Assembly (NCBI GenBank): GCA_016744455.1 | Contig: JADGEI010000006.1 | Span: forward strand, 1 to 64,000 | Source of the DNA: Alcanivoracaceae bacterium | GTDB lineage: Bacteria > Pseudomonadota > Gammaproteobacteria > Xanthomonadales > Marinicellaceae | Direction of reading: 5' to 3' | DNA length: 64,000 bases | Part shown: piece after piece, positions 54,451 through 64,000 of the stretch | Numbering within the stretch: position 1 is the stretch's first letter | Layout of the letters: every line of letters starts with the position of its first letter | Notes under the pieces: generated by a model | What the model was told of the DNA's origin: nothing | What the model saw: only the letters and a program-made list of their open reading frames with translations | The model's database searches: none | Program-made: the position numbers and the translations under genes

Positions 54451-55337
54451 ATAAATGTGGTTATGTTGCAGTTATAGGTAAGCCAAATGTAGGCAAATCT
54501 ACATTGATCAATCACATCATCGGCGAAAAAGTTAGTATTGTAACCGCTAAGCCACAGACGACAAGACATCAAATACTTGCAATTCATACCAATAAAAAAG
54601 GACAAATATTGTTTATTGATACACCAGGTATGCATCAAGGGCATAAAAAAGCATTAAATAAATACATGAATAAAACAGCAGCATCAGCAGTTCTTGATGT
54701 TGATTTAATCTTGTTCTTGGTGGAATCACTGAAGTGGTCAAATGATGATGAAAAGGCATTAGAGTCACTTAAACATTGCGAGACTCCAGTTGTTTTGGTA
54801 ATCAACAAAGCCGACTTGGTTAAGAACAAGGAAAAGTTAATTCCATTTGCAAGCCAAATTATGCAAGATTTTGATTTTAAAGAAATATTTTACATTTCTG
54901 CATCAAAAGGTAAGGGAACACAAGAGTTAGAAAACAAAATTTTTCACTACTTGCCAGAATCTGAAAATTACTATTCTCAAGACCAATTAACAGACAAATC
55001 AACTAAATACTTGATCTCTGAGTTGATTCGTGAGCAATTAATGTTACGCTTACATCAAGAGCTGCCTTACAGTCTAACTGTCGAAGTTGAATCATATAAA
55101 GACTTGGGGCATATTGTACATATTCATGCCTTAATCTGGGTAGAAAGAAATATTCAAAAAAACATGGTCATAGGTAAACAAGGTGAAACCTTAAAACAAG
55201 TAGGAATCAACGCAAGAAAAGAAGTTCAGGGTTTGATTGGAAAGAAAGTTCATTTAAAATTGTGGGTAAAGGTAAAGTCATCATGGGCGGACAATGATAG
55301 GTTGTTACAAGAACTTGGTTATAAAGATGACTATTGA
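54447..55337 (+). CDS. era: GTPase Era
   Basis: A 296-residue GTPase that binds 16S rRNA and helps 30S maturation. G1 GKPNVGKSTLINHIIG near residues 11-26, G3 DTPGMHQGHKKALNKYM, G4 NKADLVKN and a C-terminal KH domain with IVEROQKNMVIGKQGETLK-like VERNIQKNMVIGKQGETLKQ near 236-255. Overlaps rnc by four bases and shares one base with the recO ATG. Confidence 0.97.
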   Translation: MNKCGYVAVIGKPNVGKSTLINHIIGEKVSIVTAKPQTTRHQILAIHTNKKGQILFIDTPGMHQGHKKALNKYMNKTAASAVLDVDLILFLVESLKWSNDDEKALESLKHCETPVVLVINKADLVKNKEKLIPFASQIMQDFDFKEIFYISASKGKGTQELENKIFHYLPESENYYSQDQLTDKSTKYLISELIREQLMLRLHQELPYSLTVEVESYKDLGHIVHIHALIWVERNIQKNMVIGKQGETLKQVGINARKEVQGLIGKKVHLKLWVKVKSSWADNDRLLQELGYKDDY

Positions 55338-56023
55338 TGGGGCTTTATAAAGAAACGAAAGGCTATATTATTCATAGTAGAGCCTACAAGGATTCAAGTT
55401 TACTATTGGAATTATTTAGTTGCAATTATGGAATGATGCATTTCATTGCTAAAGGCATAAAAAAAAATAAAAAATTCAAATCTCAACTCGGTTACTTTAA
55501 CCTTGTAAAAATACAATATTATGGTAAATCAAACCTAAAAACCATAAGCTCAATTAATATATTGGAAAGTATAAATCTAAGTAGCTTGGTAGATAAAACG
55601 GTAGCATTGTATTTAAATGAGCTGCTTCATTATAGTTTAGCAGAAAATGAAAAAGCCGAATCACTTTACCATTGTTATCAGCATTCAATCAAAAACATAG
55701 GTAAGCAAAAATTAACACCTTTATTGCGAAAATTTGAAGAAGAAATATTGAAATATAATGGATTCGAGCTATCTTATAGTCATTTTGATAATGTTGATGA
55801 TTGGTTATTTGTCAGTAAACAAGATGGGTTAATCGTTGCTAAAGGTCATCAAGATAAAATTTGCCAAGTTGCTGATTTAAAACAATATATGTTGGGTGGG
55901 CAACTATCTAAAGATGGGCGAAAAAGAATAAATAAATTAATGCAAGGCTTAATTGATTTAAGCCTGTCCTACAGAAAAATATACAGTAGGGATTTATTAA
56001 AGTCACTTTTCCATAGCAAATAA
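55337..56023 (+). CDS. recO: DNA repair protein RecO
   Basis: A 228-residue recombination mediator that with RecR loads RecA at gaps. The N-terminal OB fold begins MGLYKETKGYIIHSRAYKDS, then FSCNYGMMHFIAKGIKKNKK; a helical domain follows with the YLNELLHYSL motif near 94-103. Start ATG 55337 shares a base with the era stop TGA. Slightly divergent from well-studied RecOs, but position and the N-terminal motif are clear. Confidence 0.93.
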   Translation: MGLYKETKGYIIHSRAYKDSSLLLELFSCNYGMMHFIAKGIKKNKKFKSQLGYFNLVKIQYYGKSNLKTISSINILESINLSSLVDKTVALYLNELLHYSLAENEKAESLYHCYQHSIKNIGKQKLTPLLRKFEEEILKYNGFELSYSHFDNVDDWLFVSKQDGLIVAKGHQDKICQVADLKQYMLGGQLSKDGRKRINKLMQGLIDLSLSYRKIYSRDLLKSLFHSK

Positions 56024-56243
56024 GTAATTTTTTATCCGAAGTATTTGCTGTAAACTTTTGATTGCTATGGAAATAATTTGGTTTTTTATGTATGATTATA
56101 TGATATTTTTGCATAATCTGAAAAAATCTATAGTGTAAGCTTAGTTATAGGTTTTCTTGATAATTTTTTTTAAATATTTGTTTTTATTGGCAATCTTTGA
56201 ATATGCAATTTAAAACATTAATGATGATTAAGGGTTAAAATAA

Positions 56244-57230
56244 TTGATTCTAGATAAACAACAAAAAAATACACAAACAAAATTGATGCTTGTTTTGTCT
56301 GCTGTATGCGGTCTTGGTATATTGCCTTTTGTATTTTATAGAGCCACACAAAACGACTGGTTCATGGTGTCACTAGATTTATTCATTGTTGTTGGAATGT
56401 CAATGGTTTTTATCTATGTCTATAAGACGCATAATACTAAATACCCAAGTTTCGGTTTCGTTATAATTGCACTTGTAGGTAGTGCGATTTCATTTTATCT
56501 TAATGGTGGAAATGTTATTAACTGGATTTATCCTGCCATGTTGTCTACTTTTTTTGTAGTAAAACCTAAATTAGCCTTGTTGATTAATACAATAGATTTG
56601 TTGATTTATGTTCCCAAGATGATTTCTATTTTCGCAGTTTCCGATAATGCTATTATTCTCATAAGTGTAACCATATCAAATATCATTGCTTTTAGTTTCG
56701 CACAAGGGTTGAGAAGTCAAGAAAAAGAATTAAAAAAACTAGCAGTAGAAGATTGTTTAACACTAACTGGTAATCGACGCGCTTTAGATATTGAACTGGA
56801 TAAAGTGCATGGTTTATTAAAAAACCCTGCCAAAACCGCATCTTTAATTATTTTAGATATTGATTATTTCAAAATAATTAATGATTCCTATGGGCATATT
56901 AAAGGCGATGAAGTATTGGTTGCATTGTCGCAACTGTTAAAAGAATTTTTTAAAGAAAATAACTATTCTTTATTCCGTTATGGTGGAGAGGAATTTGTTG
57001 TGGTTTGTTTTGGAATGAAGGAAACTAATGTTTATAAACTTGCAAATGTCTTTAGAGAGCTTGTGCGTGAAAATATACATGTATCCGATAATACTATAAC
57101 AATTTCATTGGGCGTAGCAGAATACATTAAAGGCGAATCAGTAGAAGATTGGATGCAACGAGTTGATAAAGCTTTGTATGCAGCAAAAAATCAAGGCAGG
57201 GATAAGGTGATGCAATTAAAAATGACTTGA
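56244..57230 (+). CDS. Membrane-anchored GGDEF protein (diguanylate cyclase)
   Basis: A 328-residue protein with five to six N-terminal membrane helices (about 12-165; e.g. LMLVLSAVCGLGILPFVFY), similar to the MASE-type sensor region, and a C-terminal GGDEF domain (about 168-325). AVEDCLTLTGNRRALDIELD near 167-186, LDIDYFKIINDSYGHIKGDE and the active site RYGGEEFVVV are intact, so c-di-GMP synthesis is likely. The start is TTG at 56244, ten bases after AAGGGT; no ATG lies before the first helix. Confidence 0.88.
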   Translation: MILDKQQKNTQTKLMLVLSAVCGLGILPFVFYRATQNDWFMVSLDLFIVVGMSMVFIYVYKTHNTKYPSFGFVIIALVGSAISFYLNGGNVINWIYPAMLSTFFVVKPKLALLINTIDLLIYVPKMISIFAVSDNAIILISVTISNIIAFSFAQGLRSQEKELKKLAVEDCLTLTGNRRALDIELDKVHGLLKNPAKTASLIILDIDYFKIINDSYGHIKGDEVLVALSQLLKEFFKENNYSLFRYGGEEFVVVCFGMKETNVYKLANVFRELVRENIHVSDNTITISLGVAEYIKGESVEDWMQRVDKALYAAKNQGRDKVMQLKMT

Positions 57231-57291
57231 TAACTGGTTTAATTAATATTTTAAAATTATAATACCCAAACACAAATTAAACAAAAACCAA

Positions 57292-59751
57292 ATGAGTTCA
57301 GAATATAATCCGCAAACCCTAGAAAACGCCATTCAAAAAACATGGGATGAAAACAACACTTTTGTTGTAACCGAAGATCCAAATAAAGAAAAATTTTATT
57401 GCTTAAGTATGTTTGCATATCCAAGTGGAAATCTACACATGGGGCATGTACGTAACTATACTATTGGTGATGTGATATCACGCTACCAGCGTATGTTAGG
57501 AAAAAATGTCATGCAACCCATGGGGTATGATGCCTTTGGCTTACCAGCTGAAAATGCGGCCATAAAGAATAAAACAGCACCAGCTGCATGGACCTATTCA
57601 AATATGGATTATATGACTAATCAATTTAAACAATTGGGTTTAGCCTACGATTGGTCTCGTAAACTAGCCACTTGTGACCCCAAATACTATAAATGGGAAC
57701 AGTATATATTTACAAAGCTATTAGAAAAAGATCTAGTTTATCGTAAAGATGCCACTGTAAATTGGGACCCCGTTGACCAAACTGTATTGGCAAATGAGCA
57801 AGTTATTGATGGTAGAGGATGGCGAAGTGGCGCATTAGTTGAAAAGAAAACCATTCCACAATGGTCAATGAAAATTACTGCCTATGCTGAAGAATTGTTA
57901 TCAGAAATTGATAGCCTAGACGGTTGGCCTGAATCGGTTAAAACCATGCAGCGCAATTGGATTGGTAAATCAAAAGGCATCGAACTAGATTTTGAAGTTG
58001 AAAATTATAATGAGAAATTATCCGTTTACACAACGCGTCCAGACACATTGTATGGTGTGAGTTATTTGGCTGTCGCACCTGAACATCCGTTGGCATCAAA
58101 AGCAGTTAATCAAAATCCTAATTTACAAGATTTTCTAAATGATTGTAAAAAAGAACAAAGCAATGAAGCTGCCATGGCTACCATGGAAAAGAAAGGTATG
58201 TTTAGTGGATTTCATGCAGTTCATCCATTTACGGGGAAGAAAGTTCCTATTTGGATTGCGAATTTTGTTTTGTTCAGTTATGGAACAGGCGCCGTCATGG
58301 CCGTTCCTGCTCATGATGAACGAGATTTCGAATTTGCAAAAAAATACAATTTAGATATTCAACAGGTCATTGAAAGTCATGATGGTACTGAAATTGATTT
58401 AACTCAGCAAGCTTATACTGAAAAAGGTAAGTTGATTAACTCAGGTGAATTTGATGGCATGAATTTCTCTCAATCATTCAAAGCCATTAAATATAAATTA
58501 GAGCAAGAAGGCATTGGTAGGCAACAAATCAATTACAGATTGCGTGATTGGGGTGTATCAAGACAGCGATATTGGGGCTGCCCAATACCTATCATTTATT
58601 GCGATGATTGTGGAACTGTGCCAGTGCCTGAAAAAGATTTACCAGTGGTTTTACCAGAAGAGGTCACTTTTGATTCCGATGGTGGGTCACCGATAAAAAA
58701 AATGTCAGAGTTTTATAATGTTCTTTGCCCAACATGTGGTAAAAAAGCAAAACGTGAAACCGATACCTTTGATACATTTATGGACTCATCGTGGTATTTT
58801 GCGCGTTTTGCCAATCCCAATAATGATGAACAAGTTTTAGATGAAACAGCCAATTATTGGTTACCAGTAGATCAATATGTGGGCGGTATTGAACATGCGA
58901 TATTACATCTGTTGTATGCTCGTTTTTATCATAAATTATTACGTGATTTAGGCTATGTGACTTCTGATGAACCCTTTACAAATTTATTGACACAAGGAAT
59001 GGTGCTTAAAGATGGTGCAAAAATGTCCAAAAATAAAGGCAATACTGTCGATCCACGGGCGTTAATAGATGAGTATGGTGCAGATACTGTAAGATTATTT
59101 TCCATGTTTGCAGCGCCTCCAGAACATTCGTTAGAATGGTCAGACGAAGGCGTAGATGGTTCGTTCCGTTATTTAAAAAGGATTTGGACCAATATTGAGA
59201 ATTTCACGCAAAACAATAAAATTATTGCCAAAATAGTACAAGATGATTTAACAGCAGATCAAAAAGCCATGCGTCTCAAAACTCATGAAACAATCAAAAA
59301 AGTTTCTGATGATTTTGGTGTAAGAAAGATTTTCAATACAGCTATAGCAGCCTGTATGGAGTTAACTAATGCTTTGGTTAAATTTAATGACGACAGTAAC
59401 AATGGCAAATCCATTATCCATGAAGGTTGGGAAGCTATTGTGAAAATGTTATCACCCATTGTTCCTCATATTACTCAAGAATTATGGCATAAATTGGGTA
59501 ATGAAGGTTTGATAGTTGATGTCAAATGGCCAACATTTAATGAAAAAGCATTGGTAAAAGATGAATTGCAAATAATGGTTCAAGTCAATGGTAAATTAAG
59601 AGCAAAAATAAATGTTTCCGCAAATGCGGATAAAGAAATTGTGGAAAAAACAGCACTTGGTGATGAAAATGTACAAAAATTTACTACAGGAAAACAGATT
59701 AGAAAAGTGATTGTGGTTCCGGGTCGTCTAGTTAATATAGTGGTTGTTTAA
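57292..59751 (+). CDS. leuS: Leucyl-tRNA synthetase
   Basis: An 819-residue class I synthetase. The HIGH motif is [18 protein letters not shown] near 43-60, an editing domain contains [20 protein letters not shown] near 243-262, and the KMSKS motif is [13 protein letters not shown] near 578-590 (S to N, seen in some LeuRS). The zinc-like [13 protein letters not shown] pair is near 427-484. Full bacterial length. Followed 3 bases later by lptE. Confidence 0.98.
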   Translation: MSSEYNPQTLENAIQKTWDENNTFVVTEDPNKEKFYCLSMFAYPSGNLHMGHVRNYTIGDVISRYQRMLGKNVMQPMGYDAFGLPAENAAIKNKTAPAAWTYSNMDYMTNQFKQLGLAYDWSRKLATCDPKYYKWEQYIFTKLLEKDLVYRKDATVNWDPVDQTVLANEQVIDGRGWRSGALVEKKTIPQWSMKITAYAEELLSEIDSLDGWPESVKTMQRNWIGKSKGIELDFEVENYNEKLSVYTTRPDTLYGVSYLAVAPEHPLASKAVNQNPNLQDFLNDCKKEQSNEAAMATMEKKGMFSGFHAVHPFTGKKVPIWIANFVLFSYGTGAVMAVPAHDERDFEFAKKYNLDIQQVIESHDGTEIDLTQQAYTEKGKLINSGEFDGMNFSQSFKAIKYKLEQEGIGRQQINYRLRDWGVSRQRYWGCPIPIIYCDDCGTVPVPEKDLPVVLPEEVTFDSDGGSPIKKMSEFYNVLCPTCGKKAKRETDTFDTFMDSSWYFARFANPNNDEQVLDETANYWLPVDQYVGGIEHAILHLLYARFYHKLLRDLGYVTSDEPFTNLLTQGMVLKDGAKMSKNKGNTVDPRALIDEYGADTVRLFSMFAAPPEHSLEWSDEGVDGSFRYLKRIWTNIENFTQNNKIIAKIVQDDLTADQKAMRLKTHETIKKVSDDFGVRKIFNTAIAACMELTNALVKFNDDSNNGKSIIHEGWEAIVKMLSPIVPHITQELWHKLGNEGLIVDVKWPTFNEKALVKDELQIMVQVNGKLRAKINVSANADKEIVEKTALGDENVQKFTTGKQIRKVIVVPGRLVNIVVV

Positions 59752-59753
59752 CA

Positions 59754-60224
59754 ATGAAAAAAATACTAATTCTTGTACTAATTATAATGCAATTGTCATG
59801 TGGTTATCATCTGCGGTCTAATAATAACTTAGCAGAAAACTACCCTGTAATATATTTAGAGCTATCAAGCCGGTCTTTATTAAAACGTAGTTTGTCAAAT
59901 GCATTAATTTCATCTGGTGTAGAGTTAAAAAATACTCCTTTAAGCGAAACGACTGCTTTGGTAGTAAATATGGATAAACTTCGTAAAGTTATTCAATCTA
60001 TAGGGGTTAATAACCAAGTTCAAGAATACCGTTTAGAATATGATGTAGAATATAGAATTGGTAATGAAAACAATAAAACAGTCCACTTGGAAAAAGATTA
60101 TTCATTTGACGTTCAACAAATTGGTGGAGGTCAACAAGAAGAATTAACTTTAAGAAAACAATTGGCAGAAGATATGGCATGGGCGATTATACGACAGCTT
60201 AATGTTACAGTTTCAAACAAATGA
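59754..60224 (+). CDS. lptE: LPS-assembly lipoprotein LptE
   Basis: A 156-residue outer-membrane lipoprotein that plugs the LptD barrel in lipopolysaccharide export. Lipobox IIMQLSC with Cys near residue 16, followed by the conserved GYHLR. The rest is a compact beta-alpha domain of family length. Sits between leuS and holA, the standard place; the stop overlaps the holA ATG. Confidence 0.92.
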   Translation: MKKILILVLIIMQLSCGYHLRSNNNLAENYPVIYLELSSRSLLKRSLSNALISSGVELKNTPLSETTALVVNMDKLRKVIQSIGVNNQVQEYRLEYDVEYRIGNENNKTVHLEKDYSFDVQQIGGGQQEELTLRKQLAEDMAWAIIRQLNVTVSNK

Positions 60225-61225
60225 AGATTTACGTCAATCAGCTAAAAAAACATTTAAATCAAGAATTACAATCTTGCTATCTTGTTGTTGGTGATGAACC
60301 TTTGCAATTACAAGAATCAATTGATGAAATTCGCACTACAGCACAATTACATGGTTTTAGTGAGCGCGAAATATTGCATGTTGATGCAAAGTTTAAATGG
60401 GAAACTTTAACTGCTTGTATGGGAACCATGTCATTGTTTGCTGAAAAAAAAATTATAGAGTTGCATTTACCAACAGGTAAACCCGGTGCAACAGGGTCAA
60501 AAGCTATTGTTCAATTTATAGAAAATATTCCTAATGACATCTGTCTTCTAATACAGTGCCAAGAATGGACAGTTGCAAACGAAAGAACCAAATGGGTAAA
60601 AACTATAGAAAAAATGGGTATATTTATGCGTGTCTATATGCCGAAGCCTAGTGAGCTAAGTGGTTGGATACGAAACCGTTGTCAACAAATAGGATTAAAT
60701 GTTGAAACTGATACCATAACTTTGCTCTCAATACGATTAGAAGGCAACCTTCTTGCTGCGGCACAAGAATTAGAAAAACTAAAAATGCGTTTTTCCAACC
60801 AAATGATAACTGCCAAAGATGTAGCAGGTTTGGTGGCAGATAATGCGCGTTTTGATGTGTTTAGGTTAACTGATGCTTTGCTGGATAATCAGCTGGCTCG
60901 TGTGATTCGTATGCTACGTGCCTTGAAACAAGATAATACTGCAATTGTTGTCATCCATTGGGCAATAGAAAGACAGGTTAGGTTATTATTACATTTTGCC
61001 TATTTTAGAGAAAAGGGGCAAAGAATTGGACCTGGTGACTACAGGCAACAAGGTGTATGGCAGAATCAACAAGCCGCTATCCAATCGTGTTTGAATAGAC
61101 TGTCTGCTAACCAGTTAGAAATTCTGTTAATAGCAATGGCTCAATTAGATAGAGTTATTAAAGGCCAAGCATCAGGTGATGCTTGGCTAGAAATGGAGAA
61201 ATGGCTAATTAGTTTTTGCCGTTAA
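60221..61225 (+). CDS. holA: DNA polymerase III subunit delta
   Basis: A 334-residue clamp-loader subunit that opens the beta clamp. YLVVGDEPLQLQESIDEIR near 20-38 and SLFAEKKIIELHLPTGKPG near 71-89 are typical, with LEGNLLAAAQELEKL near 176-190 and DNARFDVFRLTDALLDNQ near 209-226. Overlaps lptE by four bases. nadD, which usually follows, is absent; the strand switches seven bases after the stop codon. Confidence 0.93.
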   Translation: MKIYVNQLKKHLNQELQSCYLVVGDEPLQLQESIDEIRTTAQLHGFSEREILHVDAKFKWETLTACMGTMSLFAEKKIIELHLPTGKPGATGSKAIVQFIENIPNDICLLIQCQEWTVANERTKWVKTIEKMGIFMRVYMPKPSELSGWIRNRCQQIGLNVETDTITLLSIRLEGNLLAAAQELEKLKMRFSNQMITAKDVAGLVADNARFDVFRLTDALLDNQLARVIRMLRALKQDNTAIVVIHWAIERQVRLLLHFAYFREKGQRIGPGDYRQQGVWQNQQAAIQSCLNRLSANQLEILLIAMAQLDRVIKGQASGDAWLEMEKWLISFCR

Positions 61226-61231
61226 ATTTGG

Positions 61232-63328
61232 TTATTTTAAATTTTTCCATAAATGGGTATAAGACAAGGCTACCCTGTGAGCAAGCTGCTCGTTGGTACT
61301 AAAGCCATGATGCCCACCTTCAATATTCTCATAATATTCAACTTTATTACCCAAACTTAGCATTTTTGCTGCCATTTTACGAGCATGCCCTGGATGAACT
61401 CGATCATCTCTTGTTGATGTGTAGAAGAAAATTGGCGGGTACTTTGTATCAGGTTTAACATTCTGATAAGGGGAATATGTTTTAATGTAATTCCACATAT
61501 CAGGTTCATCTGGGTTTCCATACTCACCAACCCAACTGGCACCAGCTAAAAGCTTGTTATAACGTTTCATATCAATTAATGGTGCACCACATATTACAGC
61601 ACCATACAAATCAGGCCGCCTTGTCATCGTCGCTGTAACTAAAAGCCCTCCATTGGAACGGCCTTCAATTCCAAGATGTTTAGAAGATGTGATTTTTTTA
61701 TCTATTAGGCTTTGAGCAACAGCTTCAAAATCTTCATAGGCTTTATGGCGATTTTTTAATAAAGCCGCTGCATGCCAAGCGGGCCCATATTCACCGCCAC
61801 CGCGAATGTTGGCTAATACAAAAACTCCACCACGTTCCAGCCAAAGTTTTCCATAAGCGCCAGACAAAGCTTCATAACTACCTGAATATGAAGGTGTGAG
61901 GCTGTTTCTAAAGCCTCCGTATGAAAAGATATGTGTTGGGTTTTTAGCATCGAAAACAGTTTGTTTGTCCATCACAGCAAAATAAGGTATACGCGTACCA
62001 TCAAGAGATTTTGTAAAATATTGTTCAACTTTAAACTTTGAGCTATCAAACGCTTCATCTTGTTGCTTAAGCAACTGAGGTTTCAAAGTTTTATTATTAA
62101 TGTGGTATAAACTAGGTGGTGTTATAAATGATTCATACTGCACAAAGAAATCACCTGATTCTTCGTCAACACTAGTGACACTAAGTGCTCCATTTTCTGG
62201 AAAAGGAATTTCCTGAATATCCCATTTTCCATCATCTTTCTTTTGGAATAAACATAATTTTGCTTTGACATCCTCTAATAGGGTGATTAGTAAACCATGT
62301 TTTGATGTGTCAACATTGTTAATAATTGTTGTCTTGTTTGGTTTAATAACACTTTCTATTTCACCCTTGCCTTCAGTTAAAAGACCAATGTCAATAAGTA
62401 ATACTTCTCCTTGCATGTATTTACTGCCATTAAATTCCCATTCTTTTTTAAGAGAAACAACTAATTTGTCTTGGTAGGTTCCAGATAAATTCGCACTATC
62501 TGGCAACTGGATTGGAATGATTTTATCCTCTTTTAAAAGGAATTTTTTATTAGACCAAAAACTAGTAGTTTCATTAATTATATCAATAGAATAACTGTCT
62601 TGGTTAAGTCTATAAGCGCTAGCAGCCATAGACTTTTCACTGGCTGTATATAGGGTTTGTGCTTCAGAAAGAGCTGTTCCTCGTTTCCATTTTTTTATAA
62701 TTCGAGGGTAACCTGATTCGGTCATTGAGTTTTCCCCGAAATCCGTGCCTATAAAAATGGTATCTTTGTCAATCCAAGAAACCCTGGTTTTTGCCACTGG
62801 GATATTGAACCCATTTTCAATGAACTCACCTTTTTTTAAGTTAAATTCCTTTATTTCAACAGCATCTGAACCACCAGGAGAGAGCTGAGCAAGGCAAATA
62901 ATGTTCTCAGGAGCCAAACATGTCATTCCATGATAATCATAGTTTTTTCCATGTTTTTTCGAATAGGCATCCATATCAAGTACAGTTGACCATTTAGGAT
63001 TCTTTTTTCTAAACTGTTTTAAACTGGTTTTTCGGTAGATTCCTCTTGGGTGTTTTTTATCTTGCCAAAAATTATATAACCACTTACCCTTTTGATTGAC
63101 GACGGGTAGGCGGCTTTCGTTGTTGAGAACAGTAAGTGCTTGCTGGTAAAGGTCGTTGTATAGTTTAGTTGAAGCTAGTTTCTCTTGAGTAATTTGATTA
63201 GTTTCCTTAACCCATTGCATGGATTTATCCCCATCAATATCTTCTAGCCATAAATGTTGATCTATGGCAATTGATGTTATTGAGTAAGAAACTAAAAGAA
63301 ATGCAAGATAGTATTTTGGGTAGTGCAT
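61232..63328 (-). CDS. Exported prolyl oligopeptidase family serine peptidase (S9A)
   Basis: A 698-residue protein with a signal peptide (about residues 1-21, ending SIAIDQ). An N-terminal propeller (about 60-430) and a C-terminal alpha/beta-hydrolase domain (about 430-698) are seen. The catalytic serine is in GIEGRSNGGLLVTATM, aspartate in FYTSTRDDRVHPGHARKM and histidine in NIEGGHHGFS. The propeller start HLWLEDIDGDKSMQWVKETN matches S9A enzymes that cut after proline in short peptides. Convergent with holA with only six bases between. Likely helps peptide use in the periplasm with the amidohydrolases at 1-3.5 kb, by inference. Confidence 0.93.
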   Translation of the reverse strand: MHYPKYYLAFLLVSYSITSIAIDQHLWLEDIDGDKSMQWVKETNQITQEKLASTKLYNDLYQQALTVLNNESRLPVVNQKGKWLYNFWQDKKHPRGIYRKTSLKQFRKKNPKWSTVLDMDAYSKKHGKNYDYHGMTCLAPENIICLAQLSPGGSDAVEIKEFNLKKGEFIENGFNIPVAKTRVSWIDKDTIFIGTDFGENSMTESGYPRIIKKWKRGTALSEAQTLYTASEKSMAASAYRLNQDSYSIDIINETTSFWSNKKFLLKEDKIIPIQLPDSANLSGTYQDKLVVSLKKEWEFNGSKYMQGEVLLIDIGLLTEGKGEIESVIKPNKTTIINNVDTSKHGLLITLLEDVKAKLCLFQKKDDGKWDIQEIPFPENGALSVTSVDEESGDFFVQYESFITPPSLYHINNKTLKPQLLKQQDEAFDSSKFKVEQYFTKSLDGTRIPYFAVMDKQTVFDAKNPTHIFSYGGFRNSLTPSYSGSYEALSGAYGKLWLERGGVFVLANIRGGGEYGPAWHAAALLKNRHKAYEDFEAVAQSLIDKKITSSKHLGIEGRSNGGLLVTATMTRRPDLYGAVICGAPLIDMKRYNKLLAGASWVGEYGNPDEPDMWNYIKTYSPYQNVKPDTKYPPIFFYTSTRDDRVHPGHARKMAAKMLSLGNKVEYYENIEGGHHGFSTNEQLAHRVALSYTHLWKNLK

Positions 63329-63355
63329 AGGAAGCTCTCTAGATGTAAATGTAAG

Positions 63356-64000
63356 TTATTGATTTTTTATTAAATATAAAACTATAGCGGTTAAGATGAC
63401 AATTGCTAAGAGTGATATCCACCAAAGGTTGTTTTTAATAAAACTATTAGAAGTGCTTTGCTTGGAATTGTCATTGATTAAATACTCTTCAGAAAGTTGA
63501 ATATTTTTAGGATGTGATGGACTGTATTTGGAGAAAGATGAAGTGCCTGGGGATTCTACTCCGTATTTGGAAAACCCTGTAGTGATGTAATCGCCATTTC
63601 TTAAAATAGCATAATTGGCTTTATTCCCGTTAATGAATATGCTTTTGTCTTTTTTGCATAGCACCGTTAATTCATCATCAATGTAGGACACTGAAAATGG
63701 TATATCATTGTCATTAAAGGGTTTATGAGTGTAACTGTTTTTACTACCAATTATAGCCAATTGACCAAAACTGTTTTTATTAAAACTTCTTAAGCCTGAT
63801 ACTGATGTACTTAGGTGATTGTCGAGATTTTCTTTCTTTACCATTTTAAAGGCACTGGAACATGACTTTGGTAAGCTATTTTCATCAATTAATTTTAATT
63901 TTTGCGAGCCGATAGAAATAACATCGCCAGGATGTAACAATGCCATTTCATGAACTTCCAAGTTGTTGATGAAGACTTGTTCTTGATTGAATACTTCTAG
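63356..64000 (-). CDS. FHA-domain membrane protein (5' end beyond the window)
   Basis: The frame is open to the window edge and contains FHA features before the first visible start: VFNQEQVFINNLEVHEMALL, then HPGDVISIGSQKLKLID, the usual end of an FHA domain ('FVNG...L..GD.I.IG...L.L'). A second, degenerate FHA-like unit follows (SIFINGNKANYAILRNGDYI). A single C-terminal membrane helix (about 173-195 of the 201-residue part) and a short basic tail end the protein. FHA domains bind phosphothreonine. The real start lies outside the window; TTG 63961 is an internal codon, not a start. Confidence 0.75.
   Translation of the reverse strand, partial: LEVFNQEQVFINNLEVHEMALLHPGDVISIGSQKLKLIDENSLPKSCSSAFKMVKKENLDNHLSTSVSGLRSFNKNSFGQLAIIGSKNSYTHKPFNDNDIPFSVSYIDDELTVLCKKDKSIFINGNKANYAILRNGDYITTGFSKYGVESPGTSSFSKYSPSHPKNIQLSEEYLINDNSKQSTSNSFIKNNLWWISLLAIVILTAIVLYLIKNQ

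Overview
The window is AT-rich, densely coded DNA from a Gammaproteobacterium. The housekeeping gene order is the best guide. acpP-fabF-pabB-pabC-mltG-tmk-holB-pilZ leads into rpoE-rseA-rseC-degP-lepA-lepB-DUF4845-rnc-era-recO, and leuS-lptE-holA, surE-pcm-nlpD and hemA-prfA are also present. The link from the fab/pab block through rpoE/degP to lepA-recO is reminiscent of Xanthomonas and relatives (Lysobacterales). The low GC, the IPTL-CTERM protein, the UnbV/VCBS protein and the gingipain-like peptidase would fit a free-living, Marinicella-like relative. The placement is inference from synteny, not from a tree. I saw no rRNA, tRNA or CRISPR array.

Left part (1-35 kb), mostly accessory and signalling. 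An IS3-family transposase tail with its terminal repeat lies at the left edge, followed by a SET-domain protein. A compact operon follows with two exported amidohydrolases and a DUF938 methyltransferase. A periplasmic beta-propeller/GGDEF sensor comes next, broken into pieces by two single-base losses. A PP2C phosphatase follows whose start appears lost by a third such change. Then come a REC-HPt response regulator, a YdbH-like lipoprotein, a stand-alone molybdopterin oxidoreductase, a GGDEF-EAL protein, a P-domain protein with an IPTL-CTERM tail, and a minus-strand cluster of an ASPIC/UnbV VCBS lipoprotein and a TPR lipoprotein split at an A8 run. surE-pcm-nlpD follows without rpoS, facing a 1243-residue gingipain-like (C25) secreted peptidase. 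hemA-prfA-TPR, a stand-alone CZB domain, a hybrid histidine kinase and a DUF1318 (YdbL-like) lipoprotein complete this part.

Right part (34.6-61.2 kb), mostly conserved core genes on the plus strand in tightly packed, often overlapping operons. They cover rRNA methylation, AmpE, fatty acid synthesis, folate (PabB/PabC), septal glycan cleavage (MltG), dTMP kinase, two DNA polymerase III clamp-loader subunits (HolB, HolA), PilZ, the envelope stress sigma factor with its regulators and DegP, LepA, signal peptidase, RNase III, Era, RecO, LeuRS and LptE. Two more c-di-GMP enzymes (GGDEF-EAL and membrane GGDEF) are interspersed. The window ends with a prolyl oligopeptidase and an FHA-domain membrane protein cut by the right edge, both on the minus strand.

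Themes. The window encodes four c-di-GMP enzymes plus PilZ, two multi-domain phosphorelay proteins, and a PP2C phosphatase and FHA protein typical of Ser/Thr phosphorylation signalling, with no Ser/Thr kinase here. Several reading frames are broken at homopolymer runs (T9 near 4315, A3 near 6399, T4 near 7193, A8 near 18725). These are either sequence errors, recent decay, or slippage-based switching, and they are the most checkable observation in the window.
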